From contig MDLB01000105.1 in assembly GCA_001730085.1 (NCBI GenBank), positions 1-64,000 on the forward strand: a stretch of DNA of 64,000 bases. The letters run 5' to 3'. The notes below the pieces were generated by a model. That model did no database searches. It had not been told where the DNA came from and worked only from the letters and a program-made list of their open reading frames with translations. The position numbers and the translations under genes were made by a program. This document shows positions 8,761 to 20,700 of this stretch, piece after piece (the first letter of the stretch is position 1; every line of letters starts with the position of its first letter). Source of the DNA: PVC group bacterium (ex Bugula neritina AB1). Its GTDB lineage: Bacteria; GCA-001730085.

Positions 8761-11700
8761 CTGGTAAAAGCATGAGGCGAGAGTGGTTATGATTCGCAAA
8801 TTTACGGTCTCTCCCATAGGCCTGCCCAAAGTCAGAAAATGTGGTATCTTTTCCAACGAAATTCAAATAGCTCACAGGGCTAGACTCAAGAGAACCTATG
8901 TCCCACCCAAATCTTAAAGATTTATTCGTCGCTATAAGCAATCTAGATAGGTCAAAATCTTTCAACATTTCTATATCAATATTGGCTTCTTTCAAAAGAG
9001 CTAAGTCTTCGGGGTTCACTTTTTTATGTAATTTTTTGGCTTTCAAAAAGTCAACAATCGCTTCCACAATCTTTTTGGAATCCACATTAGGGATCGTATT
9101 ATTATTGATGATTTGATTAAAAGAACGACCTGAAGCTGTAGGGGGAGAGCTCACTAACTTGAACTCGCCTGTGTTGCTCGTATATTCTAGTTTTAAAAGC
9201 GAAGAGCCCGACCAAAGACTTTTTCCCACACCTATATCTTTCAAAGCATTTATTAGAGAATATTTTTGTTCCGCAAGACGCTTGATTTTGCTCTGTTGAA
9301 CAGCAGAAGATGTGTACATATCCGGTTGCGTTGTAACATTCACACTCAAAAGCAACTGGAGCAACTGAGAAACACTCTCCTCATTCCAAAAGTCTTTCTT
9401 TCCTGTTTTTTCTTGAAGCATTTTTGTTAATGCACGTACAGATGCCTTTTGATTCTTATCCAACTCTTCTGCCTTTTGATTCTTATCCAACTCTTCAAAA
9501 TTTTCTTTTTTGTTTGCTGATGCTTGTGATGCTTGTAAAAACGCATCCATATCTTTCAAAGATTTCTCCAAAAGAGCTTTGGAAGATGGATCTTTAAATT
9601 CAGGAAGAAGCTTTTTCACCTCCGAAAATTTAGAAAAGATAGCTTCTTCTCCCATGATCTCACTGTTTTTGATTTCGCCGGGAGTGAACGTGTCAGTCCT
9701 AGGCGTTATCATTTCAAAAAGCTTTTGAACTTCTGATAGGTTCTTAGATTTTAAATATGTTATGAATCCCTTTGACCAGTCTTTAAAAGAGATTATCTCT
9801 CCATCTGACCAGTTTTTATCCAAGCGATCGATTTCTTCTTGTTTTTTCTCGTACTTTTTCTTTAAGTCTTGTATTTGATCGAAGTTATTCTCTGCTGAAT
9901 CATTCGTTAATTTTTGGATGTCTGCCTCAAGCTTATTCATCTCCTTTTGTATATCTCTTTTGAGTTTGTCTTTCAACTGAGAGCCAGGATAATTTTGATA
10001 AAAAGATGAGAGCTCTCGGTAAAGAGCCTTCCCACTAGGTCCATACATCTCTGGACCCATTGTTTTAAGATAGAAAGTGAATATCGAAATGTCTTGCCCA
10101 AAAAGCTTAGCCAAAGTCCCAAGGGCACTTCTGGATTCTGCCCCTAAAATAAGGTGGGCGATTTTTGATACAGGTAGTGTTGTCCCTGTCATATAGAGAA
10201 CATTTCCACCTCTCCTTTGGATTTCATCAATGATCCCTGTCACAGAAGACTGCAAAGAGTCGGGTGAGGTTCTCACAAGATCTAGCCTTTGTCCGTAAAC
10301 TTTATCGACATCCATTTGGATGATCTTCTTGTAATAAGAGTCTTCATTTCTATGAACCGAAGATTTTTTCTGGTGCCTTCTTATATAACTTTCCACCCAT
10401 TGACGAGCCTTAGCTCTAACAAAAATTTCATGCGCCGGATCTTGGGCTTCTTTCTTAGAAGAAAAGTCTAATTCTTTTTGGATAATATCCCTAACCTTTG
10501 GATCGGATTCACCTCCTCTTCTAAAGTAATCTTCCAAACTGTTTTGTTGTGTCGCACTTATAACAACCTCCATCGCTCTCATTTGCCAAACTCTTGGATT
10601 TGTTTCGGCGGCTTTCTCATTTTTCATTCGTTCTTTTGTTGCTAAATTTTGACCTTCACGAGGTTTTATAACCGCTTCAAAGACCGCAGCCAAATATGGA
10701 TCACTGTGCTGTTGATCAATGCTTGTTATATCTTCTCTGGCAGGTTTAACCATTGCTCTGTCTGCAACCTCGTCAGAGTGAGAACTAATCTTGTCCCCTC
10801 TCGTTATGATCTCATAATTTTGCCCACGATTTTGAGACAAGACATTCGCCAAAGCCGTGAGTCCTTTTTGCGCACTCCTGTTGGCCTGTCCTCCAAAAAA
10901 CTCGTAAAGATCATAAGCTTTTGTAGCAAATAACGTTCTCAAGTTTTTAAGTTTACCTAGAAAACCTTTCCCACCCGTATCAGCGTTTTTCGCAGAAACA
11001 AACTTATCCAAAGCTTTGGGACTCTTCAACTCCTTTAAACCAATGATATTCAAAATTTTCTTCGCCACAGATGTTTGCCAAAAAGAGGATTTAAAAGATG
11101 TACCTAAAGCAGAAACCCCACCTGTTTCCATATACCTTTGGACAAACTGTTTAGAGAGAAAATCTCTCAAAATGATCGTCGACTCTCCATATTTTAATGC
11201 CGAGGTGAAGTTTTCTTTCGAAAAGTCATTTTTGCCAGGTGAATAGCTCAATTGACGTTGTAATGTTCCCTTCTTAGGATCTAGTTCTAAAAAGTTCTCT
11301 TTACCAAATCGAAGAGCTTCACCCTTTTGAAAAATCTGTATACGAACCGTGCCATTTTCGCCTTTTGAAAACTTAAACTCATACTCTGTGTTATCTGAGA
11401 CAGATTTTTCTTTAAAGTTTTCACCTCCATTTTCTTCCTGTATCCGTATAAGCTCTTCTGCCATAGGGGTTTCCATTGCAGAAAAAAAGTTCCTGGCAAC
11501 TCTTGCCCCGATTTTTGCTGATTTTGGCAAAGGATTTTCGGCTTTAAATCCAGATATCAAAGAAGGGATATCCCCTATCATGTGAGCCTCATCCACTAAC
11601 ATGCTGGACTTTGTAAAAATAAGATCCGCGATTTTCGCCTCCAAAACACCCTTCCCTGTTTGTCTAGCCAAGTGAACCTGCTCCAAAGACATGGCGTCAG

Positions 11701-14700
11701 AAAAAACAATAAGACCTCCATTCTCTTGACCTTTTTCGATTTTTTTCAATGTTTGTCGCAGGTTAGGACCATGTAAACTTTGTCCATCTAGTCGAACATA
11801 GGTAACAACCTCTCCCTTTGGCTTATTCGTCAATCCCGCTAAAAAATCATTCTGGTTCAAACTATCCATGAAAGATTTCCCCTCCTGCGACATATCAGCT
11901 ATCGCCTGATTCAGCTTCCCACTGTCGGCAAAAAAAGCGAGAGAAGTCTTCACTGAGTCACCAAAAAGTAAAGAACTGATCGCTGTAAAAATCGGTGAAA
12001 TCGTCTTACTTTTCCCTATCCCTGTTACGGCATCTAAAAGATACGACTCTTTACCTAGGATCCTAAAAGTTTCTTTAAGTCCCGCGATCCTTGTCACAAA
12101 AGTGCCTTCTCCTCCATCACCTTTGTATTTATAGTGCTGTATAAAAGTATTAATGACCTCTAGCAAAACTTCCACCATCGGCAATCTCTGCGTGTAAGAT
12201 TCCTTGTTACCTTTATATTTTTTATCAAGAAATTTCAAATATTCCTTACGGACTGCAGAAAAGTTACTACCCCCTACAAGAATGATTTGGTCTTCGCTGT
12301 CCTTTTTAAAAATAGATTGACCTTTCTCGTTTATAAGATTTTCTGCATTGTCTAAGAATTCAAAAAAAGAATGCGACACCTCTCGGGCAACCTTTTGAAA
12401 AGCTTGCCCACTTAAGCTCAACTTATCGACAACCGATCTCAACATGCGCGCTTGATCCAGAAAAGTTTTCCTTAAGACAGACTGTCCATCTAAGACCTCC
12501 TGTTCCGCCGATAAGGATGACTTTATTTTTGAATCGACATCACGGGCATAGGTGCTGCCCTTTTTACCCGGCTCTTCTAAAACAGATCCCTTTAATTCAA
12601 TATCAATCTGACGGGTGATTTGGATCGCCATTTCTAAAGGGTTACCGTTTATCGTATCCAAAGATTTTTTGGCACTCTTTAAGCCTTTTAGATCTTGTTC
12701 CAACATTTGGATTTCTTCCTTTAAGGTCTCTATATCCTTTTTAGCTTTTTCAATAGCGTCTTTGGGCGTAGATTTACCTTCCATCGCTAACAAGCTATCT
12801 TCCATCTGTCCTAATTTTTCTTTGGAAGACTTAATCTTAGCCTGTTGAATGTTTAAAAATTTTTCTATGAGTTTTTTAGATTTATCAATGTCTCCATTAA
12901 AATGGTTTGTAAGCTTTTCATCAAAATCACCCAGTTTTTTTTCTCGAGACTCTTCAAGGTTTTCCTGATTTGACCTTTTTTTGAGTAGTTCAAAAGTTTC
13001 TTGAGAAACTTTTAGTTCCTTAAAAAAGCTTTCTTTGGTAATAGCTTTCAAAAAACCCTCAAAATTTGTACTATCCGATACCCATTTTTTCAAAGCCTCC
13101 CCACTATTACTCTTAATGATAGAATGTTTCAAAATAAGGACATCCAGTAAAAGCTTATTCCTTTCATAAAGTTGTGGATTCACTTTTTTATCTATATCGG
13201 CCGACGCTCCTTTGAAAATTTTGACATATAGGTTGTTATATAGTTTTTCTATTTCTTTATCATTCTTTTTACCAACATGCATTTCAATAAGGTCGAAAAC
13301 TGTTTTAATGTTTGGAGAAAAATGTGTATTTTTTTCTCCATCCAAAATCTCGTCTATCTCTTTAACATTATCTGTAACAAAAACGGTTTCTAAAATTGTT
13401 CGAATATCTTTCACCTTCCAACCCGACGCTAATAATTTTTGAAAAGCTCTCTCTATATTTTTCATCTCTTGAGGAAAGATTTTTTCCACATCTTTCATGT
13501 CTGGTTTAACTCCGGAAGCTTTTTGATAAGCCTTCCTCAAAAGATCCTTAGGTAAGGTAGAAAAATCAGCTTCAAGCAACTTTTCTGTCAAACTTTTTTT
13601 GAAACTGCTGCTAAAAGAAGAGTCCGTGGCACCAGCTATTTTTTGTAAAAAACCTTCCATAACTGCTTCAAAATCACCTAAGGCTTCAATGCCTTTCTCA
13701 TTTTTTTGTTGCTCTTTAAGAGATTTTTTAGAACGAACACTCCTAAACAAGTCAGGTTCCTTAACCTTTTGGATCACATTATCTTGAGCAGATCTATCTA
13801 GAGAGTAAAAATCATCAAGTGTACCCATAAAGTTTTTAGAAGCGAGGGATTTTTTCATTTTGTAAAGAGTTAAAAGAGTGAAAGAAAGAAAAGCTACAGC
13901 AGCTATTGGGTGTGCCAAAACTAAACCGATACTTATAAGACTTACTATCCCAATGGTGAGTGCCAACCAACCCCCTTTACCTTTACCAAAAATACGCTGT
14001 GCGATACTATTTTTTTGCGCATCAACCTTAAACTCTTTATTAAAAAGATCTTTCGCTTCGACCGACATATTATTTTTAAGTGTGTTTTTATCAAATTGAT
14101 CAGAAATATCACCCCATGTGTTGATTTTTAAGCGATACGAAATCCTATACGCAGATAGGATAGACTCAAGAACTTTAGGTTTATGACCATATCGACTATT
14201 CAATCTCTGTGTCGCAGAAAGCATCGCAGAAATATCGCCAGAGGAGTGAAAAAGGTATTCTAGGACTTTTTTATTTTGAAAATAAACTTCAACTGATTGA
14301 CCTGAAAAACTCATACGGGCAAGAAAAATATCTATGACCTCTGCCTGCGTTAATTTCCCCGATTGTATTTTATTCAAATAGCTCAAAAGTTCCTTAGGAG
14401 AGCTCGCTGTTTTATCCAAAATTTTAGCAATATAGGGGAGTTGCTGAAGGTCTTCTAAATTTTTTGAAGCGATCTTATCCATGGAAACATCATCACCTGT
14501 CGACTTGGACTGCGTTAAAAAGTTTGTCAACTGATTGAAAGCTCCAACCAAAATATGAACCCCCACATACCCAATAGCCGCAGCACCTCCTAAAGTTAGC
14601 ATTGGCGCTAAAAATGCCGGCATGGAGGAAAAAACTGCTCCATAGGCTGGGATACTTCCCAAAATGATAACCGTGGCTAACATAAACGTTAACGTTGTTT

Positions 14701-17700
14701 TAGCTGACTTAACAGGAAAAATACTATTAAATTTAGCAAGTGCAAACTTAAGTTTTCCCATAGGACCGCTGTCAAACTGCTTACTCGTAACCTTCTTTGA
14801 ACTAGAGCTTCGGGTGCGTAAACCATTCAGCTGATGAACAACGTTATCCTCTTTTTTATCTTCGGATTTTTTTTCTTTGATTTCTTTGTTCACTTCCAAC
14901 GAACTCATCAAACCATCTGAACTCGAGAAATGTAACATTCCACCTTTTTTGAGCAATTGCATCGATACAGAAAATCCCATTATAAAAGCAGAAGCTCCAC
15001 CCATACCAGATGTTATCGGTGCTAAAATAGGTAGCAACCCTCCTAGTGCTGTTAAGGCAAATCCCGCCGTTACTGTGATTATCGCCGCAACCAAAACTTT
15101 TTGAACTAAGCCCATCTTTTTGCCTTTTCCTATAACCAAAGGAAAAATGGGCAAACTGCTTGCCAAGCCGATACCTATGATCCCCGCGATAGGCAAACCT
15201 GTCCCTAAAGATCCCAAGACAACCATCATAGATATCGCGACAATCGCTGCAAGCTTTACAGCTTTCCGGAAAAGAGGATTTCTCAAATAATTCCTAAAAG
15301 CTGCCATCAAATACTCTGCTTTTGAGGGGAACTTCCCATCATTTTTTTCCATGTATTTCATTTCATAAGTGGCTTTATTAAAATCAGGATCATAGGGTTT
15401 TTTCTTAGACTGTATGATTTTTTGAGCATGTAAAAAAGTTTTCTGTGAAAAATTCTGCCCTTTAAAAACACTCTTCAGTTGATTCGATAGATAATTTTGG
15501 TAAAGAACCTCAAAACTTTCTGTTTTCACAAAACTTTCCATCTCTTTTTGGCTTTCTTTCAATTTTAATGAAGCCATTTTATTTTGTGCATCTAAAAGTT
15601 CTTTCTGTGCCTCTCCCAGCTTATCCGAAGCACTCGCTTGCTTTTGTTTAAATATATCACCCAAAGTGACTTCTATTTTCTGATTACGTAAACTCAACTC
15701 ATCCATATGATTACGTAAACTCAACTCATCCATATTATTCGGCAAAATCTTAGATATTTTAGGGATCGTCCCGTCCATATTATTCGGCAAAATCTTAGAT
15801 ATTTTAGGGATCGTCCCGTCCATACTTTGCTGTAATAACTGGTCTATCACCACACGGTTCGCCATGGTATTTATCAATTCAGCTCGATACTGCTGAACCA
15901 TCAAGTTAAAAACAACATCTGTTTTAGCTGCTTCTAACGAGTAGCCAACAAAATCATCCGCCTTGCTCATCAAGTTTTGATTGAAATCTTTCATAGAGCC
16001 TTGAATGTTAGCTAAAAGCTCCTCCCCTGCCTTAAATTTCTTATCAATATCATTCATATTTACTTCGGGGAAACTTTTTTGAAAACTTCTCAACTCCTTT
16101 TGAATCAAAGAGAAAGTCTCTCGTAAATCCTGCTCACTAGATGCTTTAAAGGAAGAAAGCTTCTCTTGAAAGCCTTTGATCTCGTCTATTTTAGTTTTCA
16201 ACTTCGTTATTTCTGCCTGATCGAGTGGAATTTTACTCTCTAGCTGTGCTTTTTGATTTTTTAAATCTTCCAAAGTATTTTTTATTTTAGTCTCAAACAA
16301 CTTATATAAACTTTCATTAACTTTATTCAAATTTTTATCCATCCCAGAGCGAGCGCTTGCTGCATAAAGAGCTTCCATGCGATCAATCTTACTGCTAAGA
16401 TCTTTCCCTTCTTTTTCTAAACGCTGTATCTCTGGGTTTAAAGAAGGTTCCTTAAGCTCTTTCATGCGATCAATCTTACTGCTAAGATCTTTCAATTCTT
16501 TTCCTAAACGCTGTATCTCTGGGTTTAAAGCAGGAGCTAAGATTTTCTCCAGAACATTCAATCTCTCTTCCAAGCGACTCATTTCCTTTGGATCTTGGTC
16601 CTTGTTTTTACGCATCGAGTTTAACTTTGACCCAAGAACCCTGGACTCATTTAAAAATTTTTCCACCAAAAGAAGATGTGCTATTTCCATCATCTCTGGA
16701 GCTGTAATACCCGAACGATTAAGCCTCTCCAAAATGAGTAAAAAACTCTCTTTAAGATGCACTTCTTTAAGTTCTAAAGCCTCAATCTCTTCTGCCTCTT
16801 TTTTACCAACCTTTACTCTATTTTTTTGCTGAATATTGCTCTGGACCGACGTAAGTTCCTTACTTAGAGTGTCTTTATGATCCATTAATCTTTTTTGTAA
16901 AACGACTGGGTCTTCAGGTGAAGAAAACTGCCTTGAAGCGTTCTCCAAATCTTTCAAAGATTTAGAAAAATGGCTTTCCGCTCGCTTCCCTTTATCTATT
17001 TTTTTTAATTCTTCAGATATTTCTTTCGAACGGCTTTTAACCGCGAATTCTATGGCATCATCGGGTTTAGAAAGGTTTGAAAAGTCAGTTTCGCCTTCTT
17101 TGGAAAGGATCTTTTCTTGTATCTCCAAGACTTCTTTTTTAGCTTTGATTTCGCTTATAAGTAACTCCGAAAAAAGCTCTTTTGATAAAAAGTCTTCGAT
17201 ATCTTTCTTTGCTGATGCGGATAAGTCCCTAGGATTTTTTGAGTGCTGGAGTTGTGTGTAAAACTGATAATTCTTGATAAGGTCTTGGATTTCTTTAGAA
17301 ACAATTGTTTGGTTTTGCATAAGCTCTTTAAGATTGACTTTCGCCTCCCTTAACTCTCTTAGAGCTAAATCTCTCTGTTTGAGTAAATTTTGCTTTTGCT
17401 TGCCTAAAGCACCGCGTGAAATTTGACTATCAAGCAATGAGATTTCACCTTTTTTGATATCAACTTTTTCTTTCAAAAGGTATTCGACAGTCCCTTCCTT
17501 AGGAAAAATAACAGATCCATCTTTGACTTCATAGCCAAGTTTTTCTAATCGATCTTTGGCTCGTTCAGCAGCTTTAGGAATCAGCTCTTTGCCACTATCT
17601 TCTTTTTTCACATCTTCAGAAACCTCTCGAGCTAAAGGCTTTACTGTATCTTGAGCCGAAGCTGGAGGTTGCTGACTAGAAGCGTCATCTTCTAAGGGCT

Positions 17701-20700
17701 TATCTTTTTGTGCCTTATCCGTTGTAGGCGTGATCCCACTCTTTGAATATAAGTGAAGAATGACTTTTTCATAATGCCCAATTTTTGTCTCGGCTAATCT
17801 CAACTGATACTCGAGTTGTGCCTTTTTCGCAGAGAGATCCGGGGACGTATCTGTTTCTAAATCCTTCAATTCTTTTTTCATAGCAGAAATATCTTCTTTA
17901 ATCTCAGTAATCTTTGCCTCGTAATTATCTATAAGTTTCTGTTGACTATCTTTTGCCAAAGCTTCTTTTTTCTCTTTAGAACTAGGGCTAAGAGATTTTA
18001 AAAATTTGACCATTTTTAAGACGCCCAAAGAGACTACTCCTGCTAATAAGATAATCGGAGCAACACCTGTGATAATATCAAAAAATGTATTAATAACTCG
18101 AGAAGGTAATTTTTCTTTCTGTCTCATTTTTAGATAAGAACTAAAGATAGGGAGGTCCTTTATATTAGGAAGCACTTTTCTCTTTAAAAACCCTTGAGTT
18201 TTTGAGATAGGGAGATCCTTTAATTTAGGAGAGGGATGACCGTTAAATCCGAAATCATTTAAAGGGTTATTTAATGAGCCATCTTGGTCACTTCTTTCAC
18301 CTTTCGATAACTTTTGACTAGAGACGACAACAGGTTCGATACCTGCTAAACGTCTAAAATTATTCAATTTGACTTGCATATCTCTCACATTAAGACCACT
18401 TGCTTCCAAGGTAAGAACCTGTTCGTTCAAGTCTTTTACGGTATTTTTCTTAGCTGACAACGGTAATTTAGAAAAATACAGCTCCGTATTTTCCAAATTT
18501 TTTCGAACAAAATTTGCTTCTAACTTTAAAAGCTCCGGATTCTCAATCTTCCTAATAGAAGCTCTCGCTTCTGCTCTTGAACCTACCATATCTCCTATTG
18601 TTTTATGAAACATCGCTAGAGCTGTCTGTTTCGTGATGGACTTATCTATTGTCGTTAAAGCTCCCACATAGTCTTGTTGAACTTTAAAACGAACAGCATC
18701 ACCTCTTCCTTCTCTCATGGAAGATTTAACTTCTGTCAATATAGCTTGATTTTCTGAGCGGCTCAGGTTTGTTTTTCCTAAATCTAAAGCACGTCCTTGT
18801 GATATGGTATTAGCCAATATCGTTGCACGGGCCTCTACAACCATTTCTTTCGTAGCTCCGGGAGGTATCGGCTGATCTTTGGCGATGGCATCTTTGATAA
18901 GATTTTGCATTTTTAAAGAGATTTTCTCTTTTAAAAAGTTTTCTTTAGCTTGATCCGTATTTTCTTTTCTTGTCGATAAAAACCCTAGGGTCGCAACCCT
19001 CAAAGCCGTGCCTAAATATTTGTTAATATTTCTTGAATAAGATCCCGCCAGCTGGAAATTCAAAAAGTTATTCCGATGAACAGATAATTCCACTTTCCCA
19101 AAAGAATCCAAACTAACCTCTGCTTTATTAGTAGTAGAAAGTCCAAACTTAGCTTCCTGTAACTTTGTGACATCTTCGTCTGTCATCGAATCTTTAGCAA
19201 CTTGCCCACGCATTCCTGCTAAAACAAGACCTTTAAGTCGATCATAAGAGGACTGTTTCTTTTCTTTACCTGTGACTTTCTTTTTAATGATTTGAAACAA
19301 AGATCCGATATTAAAAGAGTCAAAAGAGGTTCTTAACTTACTCAAAGCTTGATCAAACCTATCCCCCTTATCTTTGTAAGTTTTAGCGTCCCTGTATTTA
19401 AAAAACAATCGGCTGGTATAACCTTTACCATCTTTGATCTTCATAGAAACATGATTATCTGTAGAAAATTTTTGGGAAAACCTAGAAGTCAAAGAAGACC
19501 AACCGAGTGTAAACTTTTCTCCCATAGAAAATTTACTCGTTTCTAAAAAGTTTTCTATGCTTTTCTTGTTGGAGGTAGAAATTTTTTCATACATATCCTT
19601 TTCTTTTTGGCTTAACTTTTTTACCCCTAAAGATTTAGCTTTCGCCACTAGATCTATATATTTTTCTTGCATACCATTTTTTTGTAAAAGATCCGCACGA
19701 TGCCTTTGTATATCCGCAGCCTTATTCTTTGCAGATTTTAATCTAAAAAAAGAAGAGATAGAAGATGTGAATTGTTTCAATTTTAGTTTAGCTGTCTTAT
19801 TTCCCGTAGCTTTAACTACTGAAGAAGCAATACCTCCTAATATATGTTTAAAGACAACCTTTAAAACACCTCCGGCAATATTTTTAAAAAGGCCTTGGAA
19901 TAAACGAAGAGGCAATCCTATGATAGACATGATCATTTCTTGTATTTTACTAACAATCAATGCCGCAAGCTGTACAATAGCTCTAACGACTCTAATAATA
20001 ACTTTGAGTACTTTTCCAATAAGACCCAAATATTTCATACCTTTCTCTAAAAACTTTAAGACTTTTGCTACCCCTTTAAGGACGGAGGAAAGCATCTTTG
20101 AGCCCTTACCTTTCATACGAAAGGCCACGACTTCACCTGCCGCTCCCCCTAGGTTAAGCTTATCCATTCGACCCGCTCCGCCTAACAAGATATTGAAATC
20201 AGACTTGATATTCCTTTGCGCTCTAGAGCTTCTCCCAATGGCCGTGAACTGCTCTGCTGTTTTGATCCCCGACTCTTTCTCAAACCTCGCCACTGGGCCT
20301 AAAAGAAAAACAGCCCCTAAGGTTCCAAAAAAGAATTTTTCAAAACCTGTCATGCCTTCTGTATCCCCAACATATAGTCGAGAAATTTCATTCAAGAGAT
20401 ACCCTTCCTCGGCACCTATAATTTTTTCTATTAAAGCTAAAAACATCCCTAAAAGACCTGTTATTCCGGCATAAGGGTCATTGATCATAGTGAAAATCAT
20501 GGAAGGCATCATCACCATGAACTGGATAACAGCAAGCATCATCTGTGCCGCAAAAGCGTAAAACTGAATACGGGTTGTCCTTTGACCAGACTTTTTATTT
20601 GTCTCCTTATTATCACCATCATCATTACCTTTTTTATCATAAGGAGAAGTGAAAATCTTTTTCCACGCCTTTTTATCTTTCCCCGCTTGAACCATCATAG

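Larger units (their letters stand above)
15500..17990 (-). other. Long coiled-coil region of the giant protein
   Basis: Residues about 13,850-14,680. Rich in Lys, Glu, Leu and Gln with heptad-like spacing (for example KAQLEYQLRLAETKIGHYEK), with a short Pro/Ser/Asp-rich break near 13,930. It lies between two membrane clusters and contains two of the tandem duplications. Confidence 0.7.

Noticed and set aside
8760-12120. Housekeeping SecA
   Set aside because: The GRSGRQGDPG signature and a free-standing gene of about 900 codons are missing. The domain is embedded at residue 15,800 of a larger protein.
16377-16832. A 151-codon plus-strand open frame with an apparent internal repeat
   Set aside because: The repeat is simply the complement of the 87-base coiled-coil duplication in the giant gene.
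19557-20474. A 305-codon plus-strand open frame opposite membrane cluster 1
   Set aside because: It is the antisense shadow of a hydrophobic, Gly- and Leu-rich coding region. It has no ribosome site or promoter and its composition is that expected of a complement.
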